A stretch of DNA of 64,000 nt from Nioella sediminis (GCF_001879695.1 NZ_MNBL01000041.1:1-64000); one strand, 5' to 3'; shown: positions 17,516-26,186, numbered from the stretch's first letter. The notes: generated by a model not told the origin, from the sequence alone. Translations and numbers: made by a program.

Positions 17516-18530
17516 TGTCGCGTCTCCGGGTTGCGGCCAGTTGTGTCAGCGTCAGGACGAACAGCACCACGCCGAGCACCATGGAGGCGGCAGAGGCAAG
17601 GCCGAAATTCTGCACCTGGTTGGTGAAGGCGGTGTTGTAGATGTATTGCACGATGAACTGCGTCGCGGTGCCGGGACCGCCGCCGGTCAGAACGTAGACC
17701 TCATCGAAGACCTGCACGCCCTTGATCAGCGCCAGCACGATGACAACCAGCATATTGGGCCACAGAAGCGGCAGGGTGATGCGGAAGAAGACGCGCTCCT
17801 TGCTGGTGCCGTCCATCTCGGCGGCCTCGTAGAGATCGGGCTGGATCGCCTGAAGGCCAGCCAGCAGGATCAGCGTGTAGAAGCCCATATGCGCCCAGAT
17901 CGAAACGAACACCGCCCAGAACATCGCCCATTCGGGACTGACGAAGAACAGGATGCGGTCCAGCCCTATCGAGATCAGGAATGCGTTCAGGATGCCATCG
18001 CGCAGCAGGATCCATTTCCAGATCAGCGCAACGACCACCGGCGACAGCAGCACCGGGAAGAAGAACACCGCGCGCCAGAAGCCCCGCCCGCGGATCTCTC
18101 GGTTCAGGACCAGTGCCGTGATCAGTGAGAACAGCACCATGAACGAGACCTGGAAGAAGATGAACACTGCAGTGTTGAAGATTCCTTTCCAGAATCTGTC
18201 CTCTCGGCAACTGATCGGATCGGCATAGTTGTCGCAATCGAAGAGGAAGCCGTATTGCTCGCCCCCGGTATAGGGACGCTCGCTGATGAACAGCTCGGTC
18301 CCGCCGGTCAGCGAATAGGCGAAATTCATGAACAGCGGAATGATCACGAACATGCCGAAAAAGGCGAGGTTCGGCAGCAGGAAGAGCCACGGCATGCGCC
18401 GGATGCCAATCACGTTCTGAATTGCCGTGACGGGATAGTCGATCAGCTTGAACAGGATGCGGATGGGCCATGCCACCACGTTTTGCAGCACATCGCCGAT
18501 CCCGGTCGCCTTGTCATCCGCATGGGCCAT
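17508..18530 (-). CDS. Carbohydrate ABC transporter permease, MalF type
   Basis: A 340-residue inner-membrane permease with six or more TM segments. Its EAA loop is EAAEMDGTSKERVFFRITLPLLWPN. It pairs with the MalG-type permease encoded just downstream to form the translocation path. The N-terminal ~35 residues are cytoplasmic and the first periplasmic loop contains two Cys (FDCDNY and ISCRED), which could form a disulfide. The gene follows the binding-protein gene after a 77-bp spacer containing an RNA hairpin. Confidence 0.93.
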   Translation of the reverse strand: MAHADDKATGIGDVLQNVVAWPIRILFKLIDYPVTAIQNVIGIRRMPWLFLLPNLAFFGMFVIIPLFMNFAYSLTGGTELFISERPYTGGEQYGFLFDCDNYADPISCREDRFWKGIFNTAVFIFFQVSFMVLFSLITALVLNREIRGRGFWRAVFFFPVLLSPVVVALIWKWILLRDGILNAFLISIGLDRILFFVSPEWAMFWAVFVSIWAHMGFYTLILLAGLQAIQPDLYEAAEMDGTSKERVFFRITLPLLWPNMLVVIVLALIKGVQVFDEVYVLTGGGPGTATQFIVQYIYNTAFTNQVQNFGLASAASMVLGVVLFVLTLTQLAATRRRDND

Positions 18531-18561
18531 GGGAAGCTTCCATTCTCTTCAGGGGGTGACC

Positions 18562-18584
18562 GGCCCCGCCAGTCAGGCAGGGCC
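18562..18584 (-). promoter_or_regulatory. Intercistronic RNA hairpin between binding-protein and permease genes
   Basis: In the minus-strand transcript, GGCCCUGCC and GGCGGGGCC form a nine-pair stem (one G-U pair) around a 5-nt UGACU loop. No U-run follows. Such stems after the solute-binding-protein gene in ABC operons are known to protect the upstream mRNA from 3' decay or cause partial termination, raising the binding protein above the permeases. That role is inferred here. Confidence 0.55.
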
Positions 18585-18607
18585 AGCCGATCATCGGATC
18601 AGACGCT

Positions 18608-19876
18608 TCAGCGGTCGCTTTCGGCCAGCTGGTTTGCGATGTCTTCTTCCATCCGCGCATAGGCTTCATCGAGGGTCAGTTCACCTACGATGGCCTCGTT
18701 CAGACGAGAGATCAGAGCGTTGAACATCACGCGGTTGGACGGGTAACCCTGAAGGGCGAACGCCACCGGAGAGATGCTCGGAACTGCCCCGGCGAAGGTT
18801 GCCAGCGCATGGGCTGCGCGCGGATCATCCGTGTCGAAGTCGATCCCGCTCGAGGCAAGGCCGAGGTGACCCGGAATGAACAGCGTCCGGCCATAGAACT
18901 CGGCCAGAACTTCCTCTTGCGCGAGGTAATCCATCAGGATGCCGACCTCTTCCGGGTGTTCGGTATCGCCGATCGCTGCCAGCGCGGCACCACCGGGCAT
19001 CCCGGTACAGGCTGCCGGGCCACAAGGCGCGGGCACGGCCCACCAGTCGAACGCATCACCGATGGTGGATGCGAACTGCGGGATCTGCCAGGAACCGGAC
19101 ATGTACATCACGACGTTGGCGTTGGCGAAATCCTCGTTCGCGCCAAGGTAGGACGACCCGGAAACCGAGCCCCAAAGCTCCAGCGACATGGTGCCGTCCT
19201 GGTGCCAATCGTAGAGAAGCTGCGCCATGCGCTGGAGACCCTCATCGACCAGCGCCGGGTTGCCATCCGCGTCGAACATCTGGGCGCCCTGCGCGATGGC
19301 AGGCCCCGCAACACGGTGCCCGGACCGGTCCCACGCCATCGGGATCGGAATGTCGAGCGCACTGGCCACTTCGTTGACGGCAGCGGCCCAGTCTTCCCAG
19401 GTCGCGCCTTCACCCGGCAGGTCGACACCGGCCTGTTCGAACAGGGTCCGGTTCACGTAAGGCCCGGTCACGGTCAGCTGCGTCATGAAGCCGTTGATCG
19501 CATCGCCATCGGGATCAAGCCAGTCAAGGAACGGGCCGAAATTGGTTTCCCAGTATTCCGGGTCCTGAACGTAGGGCCGCAAGTCGAGGTAGTACTCTGA
19601 CAGCCCGCCAAGATCGGTCACGCGGGCGATGTCGGGGCCGTTGCCCGCCGCCAGCTGGATCGGCAGCGATTCCAGAACCGCCTGATAGGGCACCACGTCA
19701 AGCGTGACGCTGATTTCGGGATGGGCTTCCTCGAACCGGTCGAGGATCGACTGCATGACCTCGCCCTCGATGCCGTCGTTATACCACATCATGCGCAGTT
19801 CGGTCTGTGCCGACGCCGCCCCCGCAACAAGCGCAAAGAGCGAGCTTGCCGCCATAAGTTTCAGTGATCTTCTCAT
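18608..19876 (-). CDS. Extracellular carbohydrate-binding protein of the ABC transporter
   Basis: A 422-residue solute-binding protein (SBP_bac_1 type, cluster B). The signal peptide covers residues 1-23 (basic MRRSLK, hydrophobic core, cleavage after ASA). The mature part begins TELRMMWYNDG and keeps the periplasmic-binding fold pattern. The start was set at MRRSLK because it follows a strong Shine-Dalgarno sequence (ggaggaaac in the transcript). A longer in-frame start lacks one. It captures the imported sugar in the periplasm. Neighbouring uxuA suggests a hexuronate-, aldonate- or glycoside-type ligand, which is inference. Confidence 0.93.
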   Translation of the reverse strand: MRRSLKLMAASSLFALVAGAASAQTELRMMWYNDGIEGEVMQSILDRFEEAHPEISVTLDVVPYQAVLESLPIQLAAGNGPDIARVTDLGGLSEYYLDLRPYVQDPEYWETNFGPFLDWLDPDGDAINGFMTQLTVTGPYVNRTLFEQAGVDLPGEGATWEDWAAAVNEVASALDIPIPMAWDRSGHRVAGPAIAQGAQMFDADGNPALVDEGLQRMAQLLYDWHQDGTMSLELWGSVSGSSYLGANEDFANANVVMYMSGSWQIPQFASTIGDAFDWWAVPAPCGPAACTGMPGGAALAAIGDTEHPEEVGILMDYLAQEEVLAEFYGRTLFIPGHLGLASSGIDFDTDDPRAAHALATFAGAVPSISPVAFALQGYPSNRVMFNALISRLNEAIVGELTLDEAYARMEEDIANQLAESDR

Positions 19877-19938
19877 TGTTTCCTCCCTAGGATGGTTGAT
19901 CGTACTTTCGTTTTGTCCTGCTCTTCGTGTTCCGCATC

Positions 19939-21135
19939 TCACGCCGGTTGTCGTGAAAGGGCCGCCATCACACCGCGTAACTCTGCCATGCCTTTCAGGC
20001 GTCCAACGGCCGGATAACCCGGCTGTGCGCCCGCCCCGATATCGGTCAGTATGTCCTGACCGTGATCCGGTCTCATCGGTATCTCTGCATCCGCGCGCCC
20101 CTCCGCGCGCCGCCGCGCTTCCTCGGTCAGGATCACGTCGATCACACCGACCATGTCGACATCACCGCACAGATGCTCTGATTCCATGAAGCTGCACGGT
20201 GCTCCCTCCGAATCACGGGTGACGTTGCGCAGGTGAACGAAGTGTATTCTGGGCGCGAGCGCCCGGGCCATCGCCACGCAATCATTGTCAGAACGCGCGC
20301 CAAGAGATCCGGTACAGAACGTCGCCCCGAAGGCAGGGCTGTCAACAGCGCCAAGAACGGCCTCGTAATCCTCCAGCGTGGACATGGTGCGCGGCAGCCC
20401 CAACAGGGAAAAGGGCGGATCATCGGGGTGACAGCACAGGCGCACCCCGAGCCGTTCGGCCAATGGCACGACCTCGGACAGGAAATCGATATGGGTCTGG
20501 CGCAGAACGTCGGGCGACAACGCGGCGTAGGTCTGAACCGCGGCACGCACGTCTTCCAGCGTCCAGTGCTCGGCCGCCCCTGGAAGGCCCGAGACGACCG
20601 CCTGGCTGAGCGCAGCCTTGGTTCCGTCGTCCATTCCGGCCATGACGTCGGCTGCCGCCTGAACGATCTCGGGGGCATAGGCCTCCTTGGCACCGGGGCG
20701 GGCCAGAATGTGAATGTCAAACGCCGCGAAGGTGGCCAGATCGAACCGCATCGCGGTGCCACCTGACGGCAACGGCGCGCGAAGCTCCGTGCGGGTCCAG
20801 TCCAGGACTGGCATGAAATTGTAGCAGATCGTCTCGATTCCGCTGGCCGCCAGCGCTTCGATCGACGCGCGATAGGCGGCAATGTGGGCACCCCAATCCG
20901 GCGATCTGGTCTTTATGGCCTCGGAAACCGGGAGGCTCTCGACAACATCCCACGCCATTGCGCCGTTGGACCCCAGCTCGATCTGGCTTTGCCTTTCTCG
21001 GATATCCTCAACTGTCCACGGCAAACCGGGCGGGACATGATGCAAGGCCGAAACGATACCCTCGGCACCCGCTTGCATCGCATCGGCCAAGGAAACCTTG
21101 TCGTGTGGGCCAAACCATCTCCAAGTTCGCCGCAT
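19939..21135 (-). CDS. uxuA: Mannonate dehydratase
   Basis: This 398-residue enzyme dehydrates D-mannonate to 2-keto-3-deoxy-D-gluconate in hexuronate catabolism. The N-terminus RRTWRWFGPHDKVSL and the segment SALHHVPPGLPW match the UxuA family closely (E. coli 394 aa). Metal-binding candidates are visible in LCCHPDD and HFVHLRNV. It is the first gene of the transcript running to the ATPase gene. Its ATG is 23 bp from a palindromic operator shared with the promoter at 24.5 kb. The matching uxuB-type mannonate oxidoreductase and uxaC are not in the window. Confidence 0.95.
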   Translation of the reverse strand: MRRTWRWFGPHDKVSLADAMQAGAEGIVSALHHVPPGLPWTVEDIRERQSQIELGSNGAMAWDVVESLPVSEAIKTRSPDWGAHIAAYRASIEALAASGIETICYNFMPVLDWTRTELRAPLPSGGTAMRFDLATFAAFDIHILARPGAKEAYAPEIVQAAADVMAGMDDGTKAALSQAVVSGLPGAAEHWTLEDVRAAVQTYAALSPDVLRQTHIDFLSEVVPLAERLGVRLCCHPDDPPFSLLGLPRTMSTLEDYEAVLGAVDSPAFGATFCTGSLGARSDNDCVAMARALAPRIHFVHLRNVTRDSEGAPCSFMESEHLCGDVDMVGVIDVILTEEARRRAEGRADAEIPMRPDHGQDILTDIGAGAQPGYPAVGRLKGMAELRGVMAALSRQPA

Positions 21136-21157
21136 CTAGTCCTTCTCCCAAGCCCTC

Positions 21158-21173
21158 ATACCGGTATACTAGT
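21158..21173. promoter_or_regulatory. GntR-type operator upstream of uxuA
   Basis: ATACCGGTATACTAGT, centred on GTATAC, shares the 13-mer ATACCGGTATACT with a site at 24496-24508 next to the gntR gene. It lies just upstream of uxuA in the AT-rich part of a 175-bp spacer (21136-21310). FadR-subfamily regulators of hexuronate genes (UxuR/ExuR) bind palindromes of the TTGGTATACCAA type, so this is very probably the operator of the uxuA-ABC transcript. Confidence 0.75.
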
Positions 21174-21310
21174 ATTATTACTCATCCCCACGCAAACCTT
21201 TTTTACAAGGCTCCAATTAAGGTCAGAGGACAGTGCCGGTCGCGCTTATTGCCCCGATCACGCCTTCTGGCGCGGGCTTTCCCCGATTGCTCGCCCTGCC
21301 CGTCGGGACA

Positions 21311-22375
21311 TCAGCGACTGCCCGGCATCCATCCAGTGTAACAAGGGGAACCGCTTGAAAGCGGCAGCTTGATCGGCCCGCCCTCTCTTGCTGAGCGATA
21401 GATGGCGGTGACCAGTTCAATTGACCTCCGCCCATCTTCGAGGGTGACTTCCATGCCGCCCTGGCCCGTCAACGCATCTGCGACCGCGTCAAGATATCTG
21501 GCAAACCCCGCATGGCCATGCGGAACCTGTTGCACGACAGAATCAACCTCTGCCTGTGCGACGGGCGCGCGCGCGATGAACCGCCATTCGTCCTGTGCCG
21601 GGCTGTAGGGGGCTGAACCGCTTTCGGCGGTGACGCCCTCGAAACAGAAACGGAGGCGGGTGGTGTCGTTCCCGGCACCAAGCGTGACCGAACTGGTCGC
21701 CAGCGCCCCATTCTGCATCCGAAACGCCAGAGCGGCGCAGTCTTCCGTCTCGATCTGGTTCACGCGGGTATCCGTCAGCGCCGTGACCTCGGCAACCGGC
21801 CCGAACACCTTGCACAGCAGGTCATGAGCATGGATCGCGTGGCCCAACAGCGCGCCACCGGATTCCCCGGCCCATGTCCCGCGCCAGGGAACGGCATAAT
21901 ACGCGGCATCGCGGTTCCAATGCGTCTCAAGGCTAGCCACGAATGGCTTGCCCGTCAGACCAGCAGCGACTAGCGCCTGTAGCTGCGCCATGGCGCGGCC
22001 ATAGCGATACTGGAACACCGGGAACACCGACTTGCCGCAGGTCTTCGCCATCGCCGTCAGCCGGTCGGCCTCATCCAGAGACCGGACAATCGGCTTTTCG
22101 CAGATCACATGCTTGCCTGCCTCAAGGCACTGAACGGCAATCGGGAAATGAAGGTGCGGCGGCAGACAGATGTCGATCAGGTCAATCGACGGATCGGCCA
22201 GGACGGCCTCCAGATCTCCGGTGACCGAAATCGCCGGATCGCCCCCGGTTGCCGCCATTGCCCGCGCAGTGTCCAGATCGCACATGACAGCCGCCTGAAA
22301 CTGGTCTGGCAACGCGCGGTAGCCTGAGAGATGTTCGGCCCCGATGCCCGCGCCGATGATTGCGGTGCGGATCAT
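21311..22375 (-). CDS. Gfo/Idh/MocA-family oxidoreductase
   Basis: A 354-residue NAD(P)-dependent sugar oxidoreductase. The N-terminal Rossmann motif is AIIGAGIGAEH, the family signature EKPI is near residue 97, and a C-terminal alpha/beta domain follows with a possible catalytic His in GHAIHAHDL. Third of three consecutive paralogous-type genes on this strand, joined by 4-bp overlaps. Members oxidise inositols, sugars or glycosides, or act as redox glycosidases. The specific substrate is unknown, but the context points to the sugar imported by the neighbouring transporter. Confidence 0.88.
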   Translation of the reverse strand: MIRTAIIGAGIGAEHLSGYRALPDQFQAAVMCDLDTARAMAATGGDPAISVTGDLEAVLADPSIDLIDICLPPHLHFPIAVQCLEAGKHVICEKPIVRSLDEADRLTAMAKTCGKSVFPVFQYRYGRAMAQLQALVAAGLTGKPFVASLETHWNRDAAYYAVPWRGTWAGESGGALLGHAIHAHDLLCKVFGPVAEVTALTDTRVNQIETEDCAALAFRMQNGALATSSVTLGAGNDTTRLRFCFEGVTAESGSAPYSPAQDEWRFIARAPVAQAEVDSVVQQVPHGHAGFARYLDAVADALTGQGGMEVTLEDGRRSIELVTAIYRSAREGGPIKLPLSSGSPCYTGWMPGSR

Positions 22376-23379
22376 GGGTTGGCTTCGGCCATGGCCTGCG
22401 CCCTGAGTGCCAGTTCACAAACCTTGAAGGCATGGGCCTGCGTCATCGCCGTTTCCGTCCGGTCGCGCAGATCGGCCACGAAGCGCGAAAAGAAGGGCAG
22501 GTCCGCCCCGGATGCATCAATCTTTTCGCACCGGTCTCCGTTCACGATGATCAGATGATCCGTCCCTTCGCTGCCGACATCCACGTATTTGCGAAGCTCG
22601 ATATAGCCCTCTGTCCCGAGAATGGTCAGCCGTCCATCGCCCCATGTGGGCAGGGCGTCGGGCGTGTACCAATCCACGCGGATATAGCCATGGCCCTGAT
22701 CGCTGCGCAGGGCGAGTTCAGCGAAATCCTGAAGGCCCGGATCGTTCGGGTTGGCATAGTTGGCAACGCTGGCCAGTGTGACCTCGGCGTCAGTCGACCC
22801 GGTGAAATACAGGAACTGGTCGATCTGGTGGCTGGCGATATCGGTGATGATCCCGCCATAGGCCTCTCGGTCGAAAAACCAGTCCGGCCGCGTGTCCCGG
22901 TTCAGCCGATGCGGCCCGATCCCTAGGGTCTGGATGACACGCCCGATGGCGCCCTCAGCCACAAGTTCAGCCGCGCGGGTCACGGCTGGCACCTCGAAAC
23001 GCTCAGAAAAATCGATGGACCAGATGCGGCCCGTCGCGGCCACCGTTGCCTTTATCGCGTCGAGCTGCTCCATCGTCGTACAACCGGGCTTGTCGGTCAG
23101 CACGTCCTTGCCCGCCTGCATCGCGCGAATGGCCATTTCCGCGCGGTCACGCGGAATGCCGGACAGCAGGATCAGGTTGATGGAGGGATCGTCCAGCAGG
23201 GCCTGAACATTGTCTGCGCGGGGAACATCGGCAAAACGCTCAACAAAGCCCGCCTCGGTGCCCGGGTGACCCTCGGTCCACCACCCGGCAAACTCGGCCC
23301 CTGCGGCGATCATGTTCGCGGCCATTCCGTAGATATGGCGGTGGTCGATGCCAATGGCGGCAAAGCGTAGGGCGGTCAT
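22372..23379 (-). CDS. Gfo/Idh/MocA-family oxidoreductase
   Basis: A 335-residue member of the Gfo/Idh/MocA family. The N-terminus is atypical for the family (AAIGIDHRHIYGMA in place of a clear GxGxxG), and the signature is DKPG near residue 95 instead of EKP. The second half keeps the predicted active-site region GGIITDIASHQIDQF with a candidate catalytic His. It overlaps both neighbouring oxidoreductase genes by 4 bp. The weakened dinucleotide motif suggests a divergent subgroup; the cofactor is uncertain. Confidence 0.85.
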   Translation of the reverse strand: MTALRFAAIGIDHRHIYGMAANMIAAGAEFAGWWTEGHPGTEAGFVERFADVPRADNVQALLDDPSINLILLSGIPRDRAEMAIRAMQAGKDVLTDKPGCTTMEQLDAIKATVAATGRIWSIDFSERFEVPAVTRAAELVAEGAIGRVIQTLGIGPHRLNRDTRPDWFFDREAYGGIITDIASHQIDQFLYFTGSTDAEVTLASVANYANPNDPGLQDFAELALRSDQGHGYIRVDWYTPDALPTWGDGRLTILGTEGYIELRKYVDVGSEGTDHLIIVNGDRCEKIDASGADLPFFSRFVADLRDRTETAMTQAHAFKVCELALRAQAMAEANP

Positions 23380-24425
23380 GTGGTCAACTCCGTTACTCCG
23401 CCGGTTCTCGCGGATGTGGTGATTGCATCGATAAGATCATGGGCAGCGAGCGCGTCCTTGCCGGTGATGGCAGGAGGCCGGCCCGAGATCAGGGCAGCGG
23501 CGAAATCCTCGATCACGCCCTGATGCCATTCGTGGGTAAAGGCCATGGGATCGGCCCCACCCCCTGTGCCGCCTGCCGCGCCGAACACAACGGAACGACC
23601 GTCTCTCCAGCTCACGCGCAGTTCCCCGGATTCAAGGTGCAGGCTGGCCCGGTCGAAATGCAGCGTGATGGATTCGGCGCCGCCGGGGAAACTGGCCGTG
23701 CTGGCAACGAGCGACCCGACAGCCCCGCTTGCGAATTCCAGCCCGGCAATAACGAAATCCTCGGACTCCATCCGATGGAATCTGGTCGTGGCGGCCATCG
23801 CACGCACGGATGCAACCGGACCGGCCAGCCACAAAGCCAAGTCGATCGTGTGAATCGCCTGGCTGATCAAGACGCCGCCGCCATCGCGGGCATAGCTGCC
23901 CCGACCGGGTTCGTCATAATAGCTTTGCTCCCGCCACCAAGGCACCGAAACCTCGACCAGACCGAGCGCACCCAGATCGTTCGCGGCGATCATCTGCGCG
24001 GCCTTGCGCGACGCCTCTCTCATGCGGTGTTGGAACACCACGCCAAGCGTCACACCCGCGTCACGGCAGATCGTCACGACCTCCCGTGCTTCGTCCGCAT
24101 TTCGGCCCATGGGCTTTTCAAGCAGGATATGTTTGCCCGCCTCGGCCAGCGGGCGAATGATGTCTGCACGGGCATTGGGTGGCGTCAGGACGATTGCGAA
24201 ATCGACGTCCGGATCCGCTGCAACCGTGCCAAGATCATGGAACACCCGGACGGGGTGGCCGACCCGTGATTGCGCCATTTCTGCCAGATTGCGGGCCTTT
24301 TCCGCGGTCCGGGATTGTACGCCATAGAGGGACACGCCAACGGCATCGGCGCAGGCTGCAACATGGGTTCGCGCCACCATTCCCGCACCGATCAGAACCA
24401 CGCGTTTCGGCGATGCACTCAGCAT
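23376..24425 (-). CDS. Gfo/Idh/MocA-family oxidoreductase
   Basis: A 349-residue oxidoreductase with a clear N-terminal dinucleotide-binding motif (VVLIGAGMVARTH), the signature EKPMGRN near residue 103, and a C-terminal domain with GGGVLISQAIHTIDLAL containing the candidate catalytic His. It is the first gene of the three-gene oxidoreductase operon, transcribed away from gntR. The promoter region (24426-24540) holds an operator at 24496-24511. Three different Gfo/Idh proteins in a row suggest successive oxidation and reduction of a modified sugar, as in known 3-keto-glycoside routes. That is inference. Confidence 0.88.
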   Translation of the reverse strand: MLSASPKRVVLIGAGMVARTHVAACADAVGVSLYGVQSRTAEKARNLAEMAQSRVGHPVRVFHDLGTVAADPDVDFAIVLTPPNARADIIRPLAEAGKHILLEKPMGRNADEAREVVTICRDAGVTLGVVFQHRMREASRKAAQMIAANDLGALGLVEVSVPWWREQSYYDEPGRGSYARDGGGVLISQAIHTIDLALWLAGPVASVRAMAATTRFHRMESEDFVIAGLEFASGAVGSLVASTASFPGGAESITLHFDRASLHLESGELRVSWRDGRSVVFGAAGGTGGGADPMAFTHEWHQGVIEDFAAALISGRPPAITGKDALAAHDLIDAITTSARTGGVTELTT

Positions 24426-24495
24426 TGAAGTGACCCTTTCGATACACAGCCCGGGCAGATAGTCATAGGTGGAACCCGGTTGTCAATGACTTTAC

Positions 24496-24511
24496 ATACC
24501 GGTATACTGGT
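24496..24511. promoter_or_regulatory. GntR-type operator between gntR and the oxidoreductase operon
   Basis: ATACCGGTATACTGGT contains the imperfect palindrome ACC-G-GTATAC-T-GGT. Its first 13 bases are identical to the site in front of uxuA, 3.3 kb away. It lies in the divergent promoter region, 30 bp before the TTG start of gntR and 71 bp from the oxidoreductase ATG, so one site could control both directions. Confidence 0.78.
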
Positions 24512-24540
24512 CCAAAGCCCCCACGAATGGAGAGCGAGTA

Positions 24541-25269
24541 TTGAAACGGAAATCGGCCGCCATAGATGCGTCTTCCCTGCCTGTGGCGTCCCTTGACCTG
24601 TCACGCCCGGCGGCCGAGCAGATCGCTTCTGCCCTGAAATCTGCTGTTCTGAACATGCAGATCGCGCCGGGGGCGATGATCTCGGAAAACGAGGTTGGTC
24701 AGTTGTTTGGGGCCAGCCGCACACCTGTGCGAGAAGCCTTTGCGCAACTGCGTGACGACGGGCTTGTCGTCACCTGGCCAAGCCGTGGCACCTATGTGTC
24801 CAAGCTGTCCGAACATCAGATCCGGGGCGCCCAGTTCCTGCGCGAAGCCCTGGAAGTGGCGGTGGTCGACCGTTTGTGTTCCGAAGGCATCTCGGACAGG
24901 GCCCTTGCTGCGCTGGACGACAACCTTGCCCAACAACGCGCGGCGGTGCGGGCCGATGACAAGCTGACCTTTCAGGCATTGGATGACCGGTTTCACGCCA
25001 TGCTGGCCGAGGCCACGGGCTTTGAGCGCATAAGCGGGCTGCTGATCCGGGAGAAAGCTGCGCTTGACCGGCTTCGTGTGCTGGCACTTAACGACGCCGC
25101 GCATATGTCGCGCCTGCTATCCGAACATGAGGGCATTCTCGACGCGGTGCGAAACGCCTATTCCGGCCAGGCACTTGACCGTATGCGGCGCCACCTTCGC
25201 AATGTGTTGTCCACGCTTTCCGGGATGATCGAGGCCAACCGGGATTTTTTCGACCTGTCCGACGACTAG
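24541..25269 (+). CDS. GntR-family transcriptional regulator, FadR subfamily (FCD domain)
   Basis: A 242-residue regulator. The N-terminal winged helix-turn-helix spans about residues 20-90 (ENEVGQLFGASRTPVREAFAQL). A C-terminal all-helical FCD ligand-binding domain follows, with Asp/His residues typical of its metal site (DDRFHAML, LSEHEGIL). The frame begins with TTG at 24541 preceded by ggagagcg. FCD proteins usually sense a carboxylate such as a sugar acid. Its position divergent from the oxidoreductase operon and the shared operator with uxuA make it the likely repressor of both transcripts. Its stop overlaps the convergent hydrolase stop by 4 bp (CTAG). Confidence 0.92.
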   Translation: MKRKSAAIDASSLPVASLDLSRPAAEQIASALKSAVLNMQIAPGAMISENEVGQLFGASRTPVREAFAQLRDDGLVVTWPSRGTYVSKLSEHQIRGAQFLREALEVAVVDRLCSEGISDRALAALDDNLAQQRAAVRADDKLTFQALDDRFHAMLAEATGFERISGLLIREKAALDRLRVLALNDAAHMSRLLSEHEGILDAVRNAYSGQALDRMRRHLRNVLSTLSGMIEANRDFFDLSDD

Positions 25270-26186
25270 CTGTCTCGGCCTCGCCCGTCGACAAGCTGCC
25301 GCTTCAGAAACCGCAACACAGCCGCGCGCATCGCCGGGGTTTCTTCATGCGCTGCATCCGGCTCGATGTGAAACTCCAGCCCCTGCCTGCCGCCATAGGC
25401 CGCTTCCAGATCCTGCCGTCCCCGGTTGAAGGCTCCCTCCGGCGTCGACCAGTCGTTCAAGCCCACGCAGATCTGCAAGGCACGCGGCGCGGTCAGGCCT
25501 GCAATCTGCCCGCTGCGCGCAACGGGCAGCAAGCCCGGCACGGTCATGTAGGTGCCATGGCCGTCATGCTCCCCCAGATCCACCAGCTTTTCCAGATCGG
25601 CGAAGGAACACAGCGCCGAGGCCGCGCGCACCCGTTCATCCATCGCCGCCAGCCACCAGGCCAGCGTGCTGCCCATGGAAAAACCCAGTGCCCCGAGCCT
25701 GTTGCGATCCACCACAGGATGATCCGCAAGAAAGCTCAGCCCTGCCATCTGCTCCGCCAGCATCTGCCCGAACAGCGTTTCCCCCCGCCACAGCGCCGCC
25801 TTGGCACGGGCAGATTCCCCAGGCAGCTGCCGCGTCCCGAAACAGGGCATGTCCATGCACAGCGCCGCCACCCCAAGCGCCTCCAGGTCGGCGGCGTAGG
25901 GGCCTTGCAGCGACGGTCTACCCTCGATCAGTTCCTCCCGCCCCATGGTGTAGCGATTGCCATGGGCATGACAGTAGACCAGGGCCGGGACCGGCGTCTG
26001 CCCGTCAGGCGGGCGCAGGAACAGGGCGGGAACCGGCACGCCCCCCGCCGTCTCAAACAGCAGGTCGTCCAGCACCCAGTCCCCGAACTGCCTGCGGCCC
26101 TGCACCGTGACCTTGCGGAAATTCGGCCCGGGAAACCCCGCCCCGAGCAGCCCTGCCAGCCGATCCCGCAGGGCCGCGCCTGTCAT
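25266..26186 (-). CDS. Alpha/beta hydrolase (dienelactone-hydrolase/acetyl-esterase-like)
   Basis: A 306-residue alpha/beta hydrolase. The nucleophile elbow GFSMGS is near residue 160, the oxyanion-side motif CHAHGNRY lies upstream, and the probable catalytic His near residue 290 is in DAAHEET. The family includes esterases and lactonases. It is the last gene of the minus-strand operon containing flavin reductase, aldo/keto reductase and SsuD-type monooxygenase, with ATGA overlaps throughout. If the operon degrades sulfolipid head groups, deacylation or lactone opening would be plausible, but nothing in the sequence proves it. Confidence 0.85.
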   Translation of the reverse strand: MTGAALRDRLAGLLGAGFPGPNFRKVTVQGRRQFGDWVLDDLLFETAGGVPVPALFLRPPDGQTPVPALVYCHAHGNRYTMGREELIEGRPSLQGPYAADLEALGVAALCMDMPCFGTRQLPGESARAKAALWRGETLFGQMLAEQMAGLSFLADHPVVDRNRLGALGFSMGSTLAWWLAAMDERVRAASALCSFADLEKLVDLGEHDGHGTYMTVPGLLPVARSGQIAGLTAPRALQICVGLNDWSTPEGAFNRGRQDLEAAYGGRQGLEFHIEPDAAHEETPAMRAAVLRFLKRQLVDGRGRDS

